Positions 33,094 to 42,361 are shown, counted from the first letter of the stretch. The stretch: 64,000 nucleotides of DNA from Ponticoccus alexandrii (GCF_016806125.1 NZ_CP047166.1:1798001-1862000), one strand, 5' to 3'. Translations and numbers: made by a program. Notes: generated from the letters alone by a model not told the origin.

Positions 33094-34488
33094 ATGTCTG
33101 ACGGACGCGCTGCCAAAACGATTGAAAACCCCTTTCTGACCCTGCCGGTCGGACGACTGTTCATGTCCAACGCCCTTCCAATGGCAGTGGTCATGTCGAC
33201 CAGCGGTCTGCTGAACGTGGTCGACGGGATTTTTGTGGGACGGTTAATCGGGACCCAGGCGCTTGCCGCTGTCAGCTTGGCCTTTCCGGTGGTCATGCTT
33301 TTGACGGCATTGACCACTCTGACGGGTGGCGGCATGTCGAGCGTTCTGGCCCGGCATCTGGGCAAGGGCGCGCGGCGCGAGGCGGGCGCTGTTTTCGCGG
33401 GAGCGCATGGTCTTGCCCTCGCCCTGAGTGCGGCCTTGATGCTCGGCGCGCTGACGTTCGGCCCGGGCATCGTTTCGGTCCTCGCCGCCGGGAATGAACC
33501 TGTTGCGGCGCCAGCAAGGTCGTATCTGCTGATCCTGATCCTGGGGGCGCCTGTGCAGTTTGGTCTGGGCCTGCACGCTGACGCCCTGCGTAATGAAGGG
33601 CGATCAGGGCACATCGCGCTGTTGTCGGTGCTCGTGAACCTTCTGAACATCGCTGCAAACTACATTGCGATTGTGGTCCTCGAACTCGGCATCGCAGGAT
33701 CTGCGATCGGGACGGTGGCGGCGCAGTCACTTGGCCTGATGCTGCTTTTGTTCGTGCGCAAACGCGACCCCGCTCTTTTGCCACTTGGCATGATCCGGAA
33801 CGCAAGCTGGCTGACAGGGTGGCGGCAGATCCTCGCTTTGGGCCTGCCATTAAGCCTGAGCTTTGTCGGAATGGCGCTCGTGGCCGGCACCGTGCTCCTT
33901 GCCATCGGCAACACTGCCGCAGATCATGGAACGTATGTCGCAGCATACGGGATTGTGACGCGCATTCTTGGTCTGGCCTTCCTGCCGCAGATGGCCATCG
34001 CGCTGACGACCCAAAGCATCACCGGGAACAACGTCGGCGCAGGCCGAATGGACCGGGCGAGCGCGGCCCTGCGGCTCGCAATAGGGTACGCGTTTCTGTG
34101 GTGCTTGGGCGTGACACTGACCGCCATGCGCGCCGGCAAAATGCTCGGCGCGCTATTTTCCGACAAACTGGAGGTCATCACGGCAGTTGGCGCGATCATG
34201 CTTCCCATGACAGCGCTCTACACCGTCACCGGGCCGATCCTTGTCCTTGCCATGCATTTTCAGGCGATGGGGCATCCGCTGCGAACCGCGGTTCTGACCT
34301 TGATGAAACCCTGGCTTCTGACGCCTGTGCTCGTCATCGTTCTGAACGCGCACTCAGGGCTTCAAGGCCTTTGGTTTGCGTTTCCAGTCGCAGATGCCGC
34401 CCTGCTTCTTGTGGCTTTGACGATCGTGTTTCGGGGCCGCGTATTCGACGCCCCCTCCACGACACTGCGCCCCATGGAGGGATCATGA
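33094..34488 (+). CDS. MATE-family multidrug efflux transporter
   Basis: 464 residues with about twelve membrane helices in two related halves, each beginning with the typical pattern (P-M-A-V-V-M-S-T-S-G-L-L-N-V-V-D-G-I-F-V-G-R near 30-50; L-P-L-S-L-S-F-V-G-M near 250) and the second-half motif T-Q-S-I-T-G-N-N-V-G-A-G. MATE proteins export cationic drugs or metabolites using Na+ or H+ gradients. The stop overlaps the next gene by ATGA, so the pair is co-translated. Confidence 0.9.
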   Translation: MSDGRAAKTIENPFLTLPVGRLFMSNALPMAVVMSTSGLLNVVDGIFVGRLIGTQALAAVSLAFPVVMLLTALTTLTGGGMSSVLARHLGKGARREAGAVFAGAHGLALALSAALMLGALTFGPGIVSVLAAGNEPVAAPARSYLLILILGAPVQFGLGLHADALRNEGRSGHIALLSVLVNLLNIAANYIAIVVLELGIAGSAIGTVAAQSLGLMLLLFVRKRDPALLPLGMIRNASWLTGWRQILALGLPLSLSFVGMALVAGTVLLAIGNTAADHGTYVAAYGIVTRILGLAFLPQMAIALTTQSITGNNVGAGRMDRASAALRLAIGYAFLWCLGVTLTAMRAGKMLGALFSDKLEVITAVGAIMLPMTALYTVTGPILVLAMHFQAMGHPLRTAVLTLMKPWLLTPVLVIVLNAHSGLQGLWFAFPVADAALLLVALTIVFRGRVFDAPSTTLRPMEGS

Positions 34489-34916
34489 CACAGCCATCGC
34501 TCGATACCGTCAAGGCGCACGCCAGGGCTCTCCGGCGGGCACTGCAAGCCCGGGGTACTGTCATCAGCCATGCGCAGGCCCTTGAACTGATTGCCCGGCA
34601 ACACGGGGCACGAGACTGGAACACGCTGCATGCCCGGCTCACCCAACGAAATGCGCCACCCGAACTTGCCCTCGGCGATCGGGTGGCCGGGTCTTACCTT
34701 GGCCAGGCCTACACCGGCGAAATCAGTGCCCTCTCGGGGCCTGCTGGGCAACGGCAGGTGGAGATCAAGCTCGACCTGCCGGTTGACACCGTTCGGTTCG
34801 AGAGCTTCTCGAACTGGCGTCACCGTATACGTGGCACCCTCGACCAAGACGGTCGCAGCCGTCGCAAAACATCGGATGGCGCACCACAACTGATCGTGGA
34901 GAAGGCGCCATCCTGA
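34485..34916 (+). CDS. Glyoxalase-related small protein
   Basis: A 143-residue protein. The first 55 residues (L-R-R-A-L...I-S-H-A-Q-A-L-E-L-I-A-R-Q-H-G-A-R-D-W-N-T-L) match the helical domain called glyoxalase-related, often found attached to glyoxalase/bleomycin-resistance folds or alone. The rest is a small beta domain with G-D-R-V-A-G-S-Y-L-G-Q-A-Y-T-G-E. No glyoxalase metal ligands are visible. The overlapping start shows coupling to the MATE gene; a joint role in toxin or drug resistance is possible but unproven. Confidence 0.7.
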   Translation: MTQPSLDTVKAHARALRRALQARGTVISHAQALELIARQHGARDWNTLHARLTQRNAPPELALGDRVAGSYLGQAYTGEISALSGPAGQRQVEIKLDLPVDTVRFESFSNWRHRIRGTLDQDGRSRRKTSDGAPQLIVEKAPS

Positions 34917-35041
34917 CGTCTGGCGGCGGGGACCGGTGCAATCGTTGACTAACGCGGCACGCGGCCACAAAATCCGCCTATCACGAGATATCTATGCACG
35001 ATGCAAGGGAGGGTCGCGAGCTTGGAGGATGAAGAAATAGC

Positions 35042-35461
35042 ATGCACGAAGACTTGGAAGCGCTGAAACTGCGACACCCATCGGCTCAGACATTCAAGTT
35101 TGGCGATAGTCCCGCTTTATGCAGCGCATTGCTGTCGTTGGTGCGGAGTGGAAGGAAGGCGGCAACTTGTAGCGCGCTGCATGAGTTCCAAAACGGCGAA
35201 CCTTCCCCCGAGATCGGCAGGCGCGATATTTGTCTCAATTGGGACGGCACTCCAGCTCTTGTGATTGAGACCGTTGAGTTAATCCACTGTCGGTTCGATG
35301 AGGTGACCGAAGAAATGGCTCTTGCCGAGGGCGAGGATGACAATCTGGATGGTTGGCGCGCAGGGCACCGTGCCTACTTCGAACGGAACGGCGGATTCTC
35401 ATTGGACATGCAGATTGTTTGGGAACGGTTCGTTCTGATCGAGGACTTGGCGCAAGAATGA
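35042..35461 (+). CDS. ASCH-domain protein
   Basis: A 139-residue protein with the ASCH pattern: the N-terminal F-K-F-G-D-S-P helix, G-R-K-A-A-T-C-S-A-L, G-R-R-D-I-C-L-N-W-D-G-T-P-A-L-V-I-E-T-V-E, and F-D-E-V-T-E-E-M-A-L-A-E-G-E followed by W-R-A-G-H. ASCH domains resemble the PUA RNA-binding fold, and some members hydrolyse modified nucleosides. The GC content here is lower than in its neighbours, suggesting transfer. Confidence 0.85.
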   Translation: MHEDLEALKLRHPSAQTFKFGDSPALCSALLSLVRSGRKAATCSALHEFQNGEPSPEIGRRDICLNWDGTPALVIETVELIHCRFDEVTEEMALAEGEDDNLDGWRAGHRAYFERNGGFSLDMQIVWERFVLIEDLAQE

Positions 35462-35877
35462 TAAGCGCTTGATAGCAATCCCATTCTGAGCTGCCGATGG
35501 ATTAAACGACCCAACTGTGTTGATCGCGCGATGCGACGGTCCAAAAGCTAGGTGCCCGGTTTCTCCCGCTCTGCCGACCTTCACCCTCCGATAATGCTGC
35601 AAGGTGGACGAATGGTGGGTCTGGTTAAGCCGCACCGCAGCGGTCAGCTCCGGTGTCAAAGGCAGCAAAGTGCCGGAAGCGACGGCGCACGTGGGTGACA
35701 TGGATATTTCGCCCGCCACAGCGCCGCAGGTCGGCTTCGAGCCCAACTCTCGAATGCTGCACCTTAAGCGAATGGCTGATTTCGTCGTTCGAACGTGGGG
35801 CGTTTGCTCATGAACCGGGTCGAGCCACCAGCAACGCATTGGTTAAGCAGTTTCTGACACATCATCAGGAGACTGAA
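35462..35877. other. Intergenic stretch without a supported gene
   Basis: About 415 bases. A frame at 35604-35813 has no ribosome site and no family signature and is left out. The final CAGGAG site belongs to the dehydrogenase gene. Confidence 0.5.
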
Positions 35878-36630
35878 GTGCTTTTGGAAGACAAGACAAT
35901 CATCATTACCGGCGCAAGCAGCGGCATTGGTGCGGCGGCCGCGAAGATTTTCGCGGCGGAGGGCGCAAGACTGGTCCTCGGTGCGCGCCGTGCTGAACTG
36001 CTTGAGACAATCGTCGACGAGATTTCCGCTGACGGTGGCGAAGCGGAATTCATCGCCGGAGACGTTGAAGACAACGGCTATGCCGGACAGTTGGTGAAAT
36101 GCGCGGAAGAGCGCTTCGGCGGTCTCGATGGTGCGTTCAACAATGCCGGCACAACAGGAGACGTGGGACCGATCCCCGACATGGATGAGAGCAACTGGCA
36201 CAAAGTGATGGCCGTCAATCTCAACAGCGGGTTCTATGCGGCGAAACATCAGATACCGGCGATGCGCAAACGCGGTGGCGGCTCGATTGTCTTCACGTCG
36301 TCCTTTGTCGGACACACGATCGGTCTGCCTGGCATGGGCGCCTATGCCGCGGCAAAGGCGGGCCTGACCGGCATGACCCAGGTTTTGGCGGCGGAACATG
36401 GACCCGAAAACATCCGCGTCAACGCGCTTCTGCCTGGGGGAACGATGACGCCGATGGCTGGAGAGGATGCCAGCTATCATGAGATCGTGCGGGGGTTCCA
36501 CGCGTTGAAGCGCATGGCTGAACCGTCCGAGATCGCGCTGGCCGCTCTCTTCCTTCTGTCCGATCATGCGACTTTCGTGACCGGGGCCGCATTGGTCGCG
36601 GATGGCGGGAACTCTATCAACAAACTATGA
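35878..36630 (+). CDS. Short-chain dehydrogenase/reductase
   Basis: 250 residues from a GTG at 35878 with a CAGGAG site; a longer upstream frame is not supported. Cofactor motif T-G-A-S-S-G-I-G at 11-18, N-N-A-G at 88-91, Ser near 141, and the catalytic Y-A-A-A-K (Tyr156, Lys160) are all present. The C-terminal P-G-G-T segment and D-G-G-N end are standard. A classical NAD(P)-dependent SDR of unknown substrate. Confidence 0.9.
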   Translation: MLLEDKTIIITGASSGIGAAAAKIFAAEGARLVLGARRAELLETIVDEISADGGEAEFIAGDVEDNGYAGQLVKCAEERFGGLDGAFNNAGTTGDVGPIPDMDESNWHKVMAVNLNSGFYAAKHQIPAMRKRGGGSIVFTSSFVGHTIGLPGMGAYAAAKAGLTGMTQVLAAEHGPENIRVNALLPGGTMTPMAGEDASYHEIVRGFHALKRMAEPSEIALAALFLLSDHATFVTGAALVADGGNSINKL

Positions 36631-36723
36631 GGTATAGGAAGCGGGCACTGGCCGTTTGAGTGCCTGCGTCCGCTTCGTCCGCTCTGCGGTTTTCGTGTGC
36701 CGGCGAGTGCAGGTCCGCAATCG

Positions 36724-36831
36724 CTATGCCGGATGAGTTCGACGCGCAGAATCCCCAGTCTTGAGGACCGCGTTCAGTATGACGGCGAGTCTCCGCATGA
36801 TTGCGGTGATGACCACTTTCGCGGGCTTGCC
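36724..36831 (-). pseudogene. C-terminal fragment of an IS110-family transposase
   Basis: The minus strand reads G-K-P-A-K-V-V-I-T-A-I-M-R-R-L-A-V-I-L-N and then a stop about 15 residues later. This lines up with G-K-P-H-K-V-V-I-T-A-V-A-R-K-L-V-T-I-A-N near the end of the intact IS110 transposase at 27399-28358, but it belongs to another subgroup. Upstream of it the frame is lost. It is a relic of a second IS110 insertion. Confidence 0.65.
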
Positions 36832-36871
36832 CCCCGAACACGACCGGACCGAAGCGCTTTTCAGCCCCACT

Positions 36872-36905
36872 GAAAAGGAAAAGGGCCGCCCGCAGGCAGC
36901 CCTTT
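36872..36905 (-). terminator. Intrinsic terminator of transketolase gene
   Basis: On the minus strand AAAGGGC (rc of 36899-36905) pairs with GCCCTTT (rc of 36880-36886), followed by a TCCTTTT run. A second perfect 24-base palindrome (GGAAGGCCGTT and its complement, 36920-36943) lies between it and the stop codon. Confidence 0.7.
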
Positions 36906-36950
36906 CGTCTCAGGATGGCGGAAGGCCGTTCGAACGGCCTTCCCACCGCC

Positions 36951-38972
36951 TCAGAGCAGTTCTTTCACCTTGGCGGCGACGGCCTCTGCGGTGATGCCGA
37001 ACTTCTCGTAAAGCACTTCTGCCGGGGCCGAGGCGCCGAAGCTGTCCATGCCCACGAAGCCCGCCTTTTTGGCGTTGCCGCGCTCGCCGCAGAGCCAGCG
37101 ATCCCAGCCGAAGCGGACGCCGGCCTCGACGGCCACGCGCACCGGACCGGCGGGCGGCAGGACGCGGCGGCGGTAGCTCTCGTCCTGCTGCTCGAAGAGC
37201 TCCCAGCAGGGCATGGAGACGACGCGCGTGCCGATGCCTTCGGCCTGCAGCAGGTCGCGGGCGGCCAGCGCGATCTCGACCTCCGAGCCGGTGGCCAGCA
37301 GGATCGCCTGCCGCTTGCCTTCGGCCTCGGCCAGCACATAGGCGCCCTTCTCGGTGAGGTTGGCGTTCTTGTGCTCGACCCGCACGGTGGGCAGGTTCTG
37401 GCGCGTCAGCGACATCACCGAGGGCGTCCCTGTCTGCTTCAGCGCGATTTCCCAGGCCTCGGCGGTTTCCACCGCGTCGGCGGGGCGGAAGACCAGCGTG
37501 TTCGGCGTGGCGCGGCTGATGGCGACGTGTTCCACCGGCTGGTGGGTCGGGCCGTCCTCGCCAAGGCCGATCGAGTCATGGGTCATGACGAAGACGGTGG
37601 GCGTCTTCATCAGGGCCGCCAGACGCATCGCGGGGCGCGCGTAGTCGGTGAAGGCCATGAAGGTGCCGCCGTAGGGGCGCAACCCGCCGTGCAGACCGAT
37701 GCCGTTCATCGCCGAAGCCATGCCGTGTTCGCGGATGCCCCAGTAGACGTAGCGGCCCTTGCGGTTGTCGGTGTCGAAGACACCCAGATCCGCCGTCAGC
37801 GTGTTGTTCGACCCCGTCAGGTCGGCAGAGCCGCCCACGGTCTCGGGCATGATCGGGTTGATGACTTCCAGCGCCATTTCCGACGCCTTGCGGGTGGCGA
37901 CTTTGGGCTTGCCTTCCGAGACCTGCTTTTTCAGCGCCTTGATCACAGCCGACAGCTTCTTCGGGGCCTCGCCCTTGAAGACGCGGTGGATTTCCTTCTG
38001 GCGGCTCTCGGAGGCTTCGCCCAGGCGGTCTTCCCATGCCTCACGCTCGGCGGCGCCGCGCGATCCGGCCTCTTCCCACCACGACTTGATCTCGGCGGGG
38101 ATGTCGAAGGCGCCGTTGGTCCAGCCCCAGGCGGCCTTGGCGGCCTCGTTCTGCTCGGCGTTGGTCAGCGCGCCGTGACCCTTGGAGGTGTCCTGCGCCG
38201 CGTGACCCAGAGCGATGTGGGTCTTGCAGGCGATCATCGAGGGCTTGCCGGTCTCGGCCTTGGCGGCGACGATGGCGGCGTCGATGGCCTCGGGGTCGTG
38301 GCCGTCGATTTCCTGCACGTGCCAGCCCGACGCCTTGAAGCGCGCAACCTGATCGGTGCGGTCCGACAGCGAGACCTTGCCGTCGATGGTGATGTCGTTG
38401 TTGTCCCAGAAGACGATCAGGTGGCCCAGTTCGTAGCGGCCCGCGAGGCCGATGGCCTCCTGGCTGACGCCTTCCATCAGGCAGCCGTCACCGGCGATGA
38501 CATAGGTGTGGTGGTCGATGATCTTCTTGCCGAAGCGGCCGCGCAGCATTTCCTCGGCCATGGCGAAGCCGACCGAGTTCGAGATGCCCTGACCCAGCGG
38601 GCCGGTCGTGGTCTCGATGGCGTCGGCAAGGAAGTTCTCGGGGTGGCCGGCGGTGCGGGCGCCCCACTGGCGGAAGTTCTTCACCTCGTCCAGCGTGATC
38701 TGCTTGTCGCCCGACAGGTAGAGCAGCGCGTAGATCAGCATGGAACCGTGGCCGGCAGACAGGATGAAGCGGTCGCGGTCGTACCAGCCGGGGTTGGCGG
38801 CGTCGAACTTCAGGTGCTTCGACCACAGGACGGTGGCGACATCGGCCATGCCGATGGGCATGCCCGAGTGGCCCGAATTGGCGGCGGCGACCGCGTCGAG
38901 CGCGAGGGCGCGAATGGCCGTTGCGCGCATCCAGTGATCGGGATTGCGGGTGCGAAGCTCTGCGATATCCAC
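36951..38972 (-). CDS. tkt: Transketolase
   Basis: 673 residues from a GTG at 38972 (G-A-G-G ribosome site about 10 bases before). The open frame extends upstream without a family match, so this start is preferred. It moves two-carbon units between sugar phosphates in the pentose phosphate pathway and Calvin cycle using thiamine diphosphate. TPP motif G-D-G-C-L-M-E-G...N-N-D (about 150-180), P-I-G-M-A-D near the start, the pyrimidine-domain Glu in W-G-I-R-E-H-G-M, and substrate His residues (G-H-S-G-M; H-I-A-L-G-H) are all seen. It is divergent from the zapA pair. Confidence 0.95.
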   Translation of the reverse strand: MDIAELRTRNPDHWMRATAIRALALDAVAAANSGHSGMPIGMADVATVLWSKHLKFDAANPGWYDRDRFILSAGHGSMLIYALLYLSGDKQITLDEVKNFRQWGARTAGHPENFLADAIETTTGPLGQGISNSVGFAMAEEMLRGRFGKKIIDHHTYVIAGDGCLMEGVSQEAIGLAGRYELGHLIVFWDNNDITIDGKVSLSDRTDQVARFKASGWHVQEIDGHDPEAIDAAIVAAKAETGKPSMIACKTHIALGHAAQDTSKGHGALTNAEQNEAAKAAWGWTNGAFDIPAEIKSWWEEAGSRGAAEREAWEDRLGEASESRQKEIHRVFKGEAPKKLSAVIKALKKQVSEGKPKVATRKASEMALEVINPIMPETVGGSADLTGSNNTLTADLGVFDTDNRKGRYVYWGIREHGMASAMNGIGLHGGLRPYGGTFMAFTDYARPAMRLAALMKTPTVFVMTHDSIGLGEDGPTHQPVEHVAISRATPNTLVFRPADAVETAEAWEIALKQTGTPSVMSLTRQNLPTVRVEHKNANLTEKGAYVLAEAEGKRQAILLATGSEVEIALAARDLLQAEGIGTRVVSMPCWELFEQQDESYRRRVLPPAGPVRVAVEAGVRFGWDRWLCGERGNAKKAGFVGMDSFGASAPAEVLYEKFGITAEAVAAKVKELL

Positions 38973-39194
38973 CGTATGTCCATCCTCAAGTTTTAGCGAT
39001 ATCGGCTCAATAACAAGGTCAGGCCAAAGTGCAAGCATCGGGCGCCGTGCCGCCAGTTTTGCGGATGAAGGCCTGCCGGTAAGGCCTTGTAACGTATGGG
39101 GGCGCAATTTCCTTTTGCGCTTGTTAAACTTTACCCAAACAAAACCGGGCGTGATTCGCGCCTTGGTGACAGGTGGGACGGCAAGAGGGGTGGC

Positions 39195-39902
39195 ATGAGC
39201 CAGATCGAAGACTTGCAGAGGCGGCTCAGCCGCGCGCTGGACCGGATCGGTCAGACCGTGGAAAACGCCGGGGCCGCAACCGCCCCCGCGCAAGAGATCG
39301 AGGCGCTGAAGGCGCGGCTGGCAGAGGCCGAGACGGCCCTGACAGAGGCGCAGGAGGCGGCGGATGGCGCGCGCCGGAAGGCGGATGAGGATCTGGCCGC
39401 CGCCGTCGAAGCAGCGCGGGCCGAGGCCGCCGCCGATCTGGACAAGGCGGTCGAAGCCGCGCTGGCAGAGGCCGCACCGGACCCGGAAGAGGATCTGTCA
39501 GAGCCCGAACCTGCCGCCGATCCCGCCGATCCAGCGGAACTCACGGCGCTGCGTGAAGCGCTGGAAGACGAGCAGATGGCCAATGCCCAATTGCAGGAAC
39601 GCCTGCGGGCGCTGAAGGCGCGGCCGGCGGGCGGACCAACTCCCGAGGCGGTGGCAAGGCTCGATTCCGAATTGCAGCGGCTGCGCAAGGCCAACGAGGG
39701 GCTTCTGGACAGCAGCGCCGCGCTGCGCGAGGCCAATGCGCAGGGGCTGGCCGACGCCGGTCTGATCGACAGGGCCATGGCCGCCGAACTCGAGGCGCTG
39801 CGCGCTGCGCGGGCCTCTGAGGTGGCCGAGGTCGAGGCGGTGATCGGCACGCTGGAGCCGATGCTGGCCGATGCGGTGCGAACCCAGGGGGAGGCGGGCT
39901 GA
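39195..39902 (+). CDS. Coiled-coil protein upstream of zapA
   Basis: 235 residues from the ATG at 39195; an upstream in-frame stretch is unlike it. Nearly all of it is Ala/Glu/Leu/Arg-rich helix with heptads, broken by an acidic Pro/Asp linker (about 95-120). It has no membrane helix or known catalytic motif. The stop overlaps zapA (TGATG), so it is co-translated with a cell division gene and may act at the division ring. Such pairs are usual in Rhodobacteraceae, but the function has not been assigned. Confidence 0.8.
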   Translation: MSQIEDLQRRLSRALDRIGQTVENAGAATAPAQEIEALKARLAEAETALTEAQEAADGARRKADEDLAAAVEAARAEAAADLDKAVEAALAEAAPDPEEDLSEPEPAADPADPAELTALREALEDEQMANAQLQERLRALKARPAGGPTPEAVARLDSELQRLRKANEGLLDSSAALREANAQGLADAGLIDRAMAAELEALRAARASEVAEVEAVIGTLEPMLADAVRTQGEAG

Positions 39903-40306
39903 TGGCTCAGAAAGAAGTCGACATCATCATCGGTGGGCGCAAGTTCGAGGTCGCCTGCCAGGATGGCGAAGAGCAGTTCCTTTTGACCGCTGCCAAGCTT
40001 CTGGACGACGAAGCCGGCACTCTCGTGTCGCAGATCGGACGGTTGCCCGAGGCGCGGATGCTGCTGATGGCGGGGCTGATGCTGGCGGACAAGACCGCCG
40101 GTCTTGAAGAGCGCCTGCGCGAGGCACAGGAAAAACTGGCCGCCGCCGAGGGCGCGCTGGCCGAGGAAAAGGGCCGTCCGGCGCCGGAGCCCACAAAAGT
40201 AGAGGTGCCGGTGATCCCGGACGACCTGACCGACAGCCTTGCAGAGATCGCCGCCCGGGCGGAATCGCTGGCAGAGCAGGTCGAAGAGGCGCTTGGCACC
40301 ACCTGA
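39902..40306 (+). CDS. zapA: Cell division protein ZapA
   Basis: A 134-residue protein: the N-terminal ZapA globular part (I-I-I-G-G-R-K-F-E-V-A-C-Q-D-G-E-E-Q-F-L-L-T-A-A-K-L-L-D) followed by a long coiled coil. It bundles FtsZ filaments at mid-cell. The tail after residue 85 is acidic and longer than in E. coli ZapA (109 residues). An intrinsic terminator at 40399-40424 ends the unit. Confidence 0.9.
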   Translation: MAQKEVDIIIGGRKFEVACQDGEEQFLLTAAKLLDDEAGTLVSQIGRLPEARMLLMAGLMLADKTAGLEERLREAQEKLAAAEGALAEEKGRPAPEPTKVEVPVIPDDLTDSLAEIAARAESLAEQVEEALGTT

Positions 40307-40398
40307 GGTCAGGCCCCGCGATCGGCCCGGACCGGGCCCGGTCCGGCGCCTCGATCTGTCCTTGTCCCCGATGCATTGCCAGAGCCTTGAACGCAAAT

Positions 40399-40424
40399 GG
40401 GCGGGGGAATCCCCGCCCGTTTTT
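40399..40424 (+). terminator. Intrinsic terminator after zapA
   Basis: GGGCGGGG (40399-40406), loop GAAT, CCCCGCCC (40411-40418), then GTTTTT. It lies between the convergent zapA and grx genes. A 16-base palindrome GGACCGGGCCCGGTCC also occurs a little upstream, around 40330-40345. Confidence 0.85.
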
Positions 40425-40456
40425 CGCGTTATTCCGACTGCGCAGCGGCGCGCGCC

Positions 40457-40816
40457 TCAGGCGTTGGCTTCGCGGATCTTCTCTGCCGCGTCCTTGTCGT
40501 AGGCGACGCCGTTCTGTTCGAAAAGCGCGTCCAGCTCGCCCGAAAGTGTCATCTCGGTGATGATGTCGCAGCCGCCCACGAACTCGCCCTTGACGTAAAG
40601 CTGCGGGATGGTCGGCCAGTCGGAGTAATCCTTGATCCCTTGGCGGATCGCGTCGTCGGCCAGCACGTTCACATCGGCGAAATCGACGCCCATGTAATTC
40701 AGGACCCCGGCGACACGGCTGGAAAAGCCGCACTGGGGCATGGTCTTGGTGCCCTTCATGAAAAGGACCACGTCGTTGGCGGTTACGGTCTGCTTGATCT
40801 GGTCTTCGGCGGACAT
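40457..40816 (-). CDS. grxD: Monothiol glutaredoxin (Grx4/GrxD)
   Basis: A 119-residue protein with the single-cysteine active site C-G-F-S (Cys29) after [11 protein letters not shown] and the G-G-C-D-I glutathione site. CGFS glutaredoxins bind and pass on [2Fe-2S] clusters, often with a BolA partner. The bolA gene lies 57 bases upstream in the same direction, consistent with a Grx4-BolA pair. Confidence 0.95.
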   Translation of the reverse strand: MSAEDQIKQTVTANDVVLFMKGTKTMPQCGFSSRVAGVLNYMGVDFADVNVLADDAIRQGIKDYSDWPTIPQLYVKGEFVGGCDIITEMTLSGELDALFEQNGVAYDKDAAEKIREANA

Positions 40817-40873
40817 GGCTGTCTCATCCTTCTGATGATCCGCGCCCGGCCCGTGCCGGGGCGGAAAGGTGTG

Positions 40874-41110
40874 TCAATCCGGGGCCTTGGTGGTCAGCGC
40901 CAGCGCGTGCAGGGCACCGTCGGGGCCGTCCATCCGGCCCTTGAGCGCGGCATAGACCGCACGCTGCTGCTGGACCCGGTTCTTGCCGCGAAAGCTCTCG
41001 TCGATGACCATGGCGGACATGTGAACGCCATCGCTACCCTCGACGACGATCCGGGCATCGGGAAAGGTCTCGCGCAGCAGATCCTCGATTTCCTGGGCGT
41101 GCATGGGCAT
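40874..41110 (-). CDS. bolA: BolA family protein
   Basis: 78 residues from the ATG at 41110 (site GACGAGG). Longer upstream sequence is not conserved-like. The BolA fold is seen in E-I-E-D-L-L-R-E-T-F-P-D-A, then V-E-G-S-D-G-V-H-M-S, S-F-R-G-K-N-R-V-Q-Q-Q-R-A-V-Y. It partners the CGFS glutaredoxin in iron-sulfur cluster handling and iron regulation. Confidence 0.93.
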   Translation of the reverse strand: MPMHAQEIEDLLRETFPDARIVVEGSDGVHMSAMVIDESFRGKNRVQQQRAVYAALKGRMDGPDGALHALALTTKAPD

Positions 41111-41203
41111 GAAGAAGGGCCTCGTCTTTACCTGAGTGTTCCGTTTCGAAATTAGTCTGCGTGGGGGCGGGGTGCAAGCGGATGCCTGCACGCTGGCCCT
41201 GTG

Positions 41204-42013
41204 TCAGGCCGCAAGCGTGACCCAGACCGGCACGTGGTCAGAGGGCTTGTCGCGGCCGCGCACCTCCTTGTCGATCCGGCACTCGGTCATCAGGTCGGCG
41301 GCCTGCGGCGTCAGCAGCAGGTGGTCGATGCGGATGCCGTTGTTGCGGTTCCACGCGCTCGCCTGATAATCCCAGAAGCTGTAGTGACCGGGGGCCTGCT
41401 CGCGCGCACGGAAGGCCTCTGTGAAGCCAAGGTTCAGGATCCGGCGAAAGGCGGCGCGGGTCTGGGGCAGGTACAGCGCATCCTTCTCCCAGCTCTGCGG
41501 CTTCGCGGCGTCCTCGGGCTGCGGGATGACGTTGTAATCGCCCGCCATCATCGCGGGCATCTCTTCGGCCAGCAGGGCGCGGGCGCGGGCCTCTAGCCGG
41601 TCCATCCAGTCGAGCTTGTAGCCGTATTTGCCATCGCGCAGCGGCGTCCCGTCGGCGTCGAATTCCACCGGGTTGCCATTGGGCAGGTAGAGCCCGCAAA
41701 GCCGCACCGCGTGGGTTTCGCCCACCACGGTCGCCTCGATCCAGCGGGCCTGTTCGTCGCTGTCGTCGCCGGGCAGGCCGCGGGTCACGTCCTCCAGCGG
41801 CAGTTTCGACAGGATCGCCACGCCGTTGAAGCCCTTCTGTCCGTGGGTTTCGACGTTGTAACCGCGATCCTCGAAAGCCTCGCGCGGAAAGGCCTCGTCG
41901 ACGGATTTGATCTCTTGGCAGAGGACCACGTCTGGCTGGGCCTCGTCCAGCCAGTCGGTCAGGGCGCCGATGCGGGCCTTGATCCCGTTGATGTTGAACG
42001 TGGCAATTTTCAT
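41204..42013 (-). CDS. xthA: Exodeoxyribonuclease III
   Basis: 269 residues. AP-endonuclease signatures are present: K-I-A-T-F-N-I-N-G-I-K-A-R (start), L-C-Q-E-I-K (metal Glu about 34), G-D-Y-N-V (Asp/Asn around 150), R-I-D-H-L-L (Asp near 225) and the closing S-D-H-V-P-V-W. It repairs abasic sites and removes 3' blocks. It is divergent from the repeat-peptide gene, with a 430-base gap rich in palindromes. Confidence 0.95.
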   Translation of the reverse strand: MKIATFNINGIKARIGALTDWLDEAQPDVVLCQEIKSVDEAFPREAFEDRGYNVETHGQKGFNGVAILSKLPLEDVTRGLPGDDSDEQARWIEATVVGETHAVRLCGLYLPNGNPVEFDADGTPLRDGKYGYKLDWMDRLEARARALLAEEMPAMMAGDYNVIPQPEDAAKPQSWEKDALYLPQTRAAFRRILNLGFTEAFRAREQAPGHYSFWDYQASAWNRNNGIRIDHLLLTPQAADLMTECRIDKEVRGRDKPSDHVPVWVTLAA

Positions 42014-42103
42014 GGCGGGCTCCTTGGCTGTGCCGCAGGCAGACCCGAAGTGGTCAGCCGGGTCAAGGGGGACACAGCGGGGGCTGACGGCCTGATCGTC
42101 GGT

Positions 42104-42121
42104 TGACGCCCATGGGCGTCA
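42104..42121. promoter_or_regulatory. Perfect 18-bp palindrome upstream of xthA
   Basis: TGACGCCCATGGGCGTCA, about 90 bases upstream of the xthA start. Another shorter palindrome (CGGGGATATCCCCG) is at 42194-42207. They may be operators or bidirectional terminator-like hairpins. Confidence 0.4.
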
Positions 42122-42308
42122 GGGCTGGCACAGCGAGCCCGGGCGCGTTGGACGCGGGATGCGGAGTCGCGACAGCCCGACGCAGAAGCGCGGCGGGGAT
42201 ATCCCCGACAAGCGCGATGATTCGGCTGCTGTCAGCTTTGCAAAGGGCGTTGCGCTGCAAACTTCAGAGTTATCCCCAAGAAATTTGTATCTGTGGAAAA
42301 ATCCGTTC

Positions 42309-42325
42309 GTTTCGACATTCGAAAC
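42309..42325. promoter_or_regulatory. Inverted repeat GTTTCGA-N3-TCGAAAC
   Basis: Seven-base perfect arms (GTTTCGA at 42309-42315, TCGAAAC at 42319-42325), 125 bases before the repeat-peptide start. It stands immediately next to a second palindrome. Confidence 0.45.
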
Positions 42326-42327
42326 AG

Positions 42328-42351
42328 ATGCACAGGGCGTCACCTGTGCAT
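42328..42351. promoter_or_regulatory. Inverted repeat ATGCACAGG-N6-CCTGTGCAT
   Basis: Nine-base perfect arms separated by GCGTCA. Its right end with the following AA resembles a DnaA-box-like TTATGCACA on the minus strand. It lies about 100 bases upstream of the repeat-peptide start. Confidence 0.5.
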
Positions 42352-42361
42352 AACCTTTTCA

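Larger units (their letters stand above)
36631..36950. other. Gap with IS110 fragment and transketolase terminator
   Basis: 320 bases between the dehydrogenase and transketolase genes. It contains a decayed transposase end and the tkt terminator. No intact gene is seen. Confidence 0.6.

Noticed and set aside
32816-35726. Shared 16-base string in two intergenic gaps (32816 and 35711) as a repeat family
   Set aside because: The identity is only 16 bases and the flanks do not align, so chance in GC-rich DNA cannot be excluded.
36915-38996. Long plus-strand frame across transketolase
   Set aside because: It is the shadow of the transketolase gene on the other strand; its protein is His/Arg/Gly-rich without any domain.
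38973-39293. N-terminal extension of transketolase
   Set aside because: The extra 107 residues have no match to the enzyme and run through the divergent promoter region and the start of the neighbouring gene; the GTG at 38972 gives the usual length.
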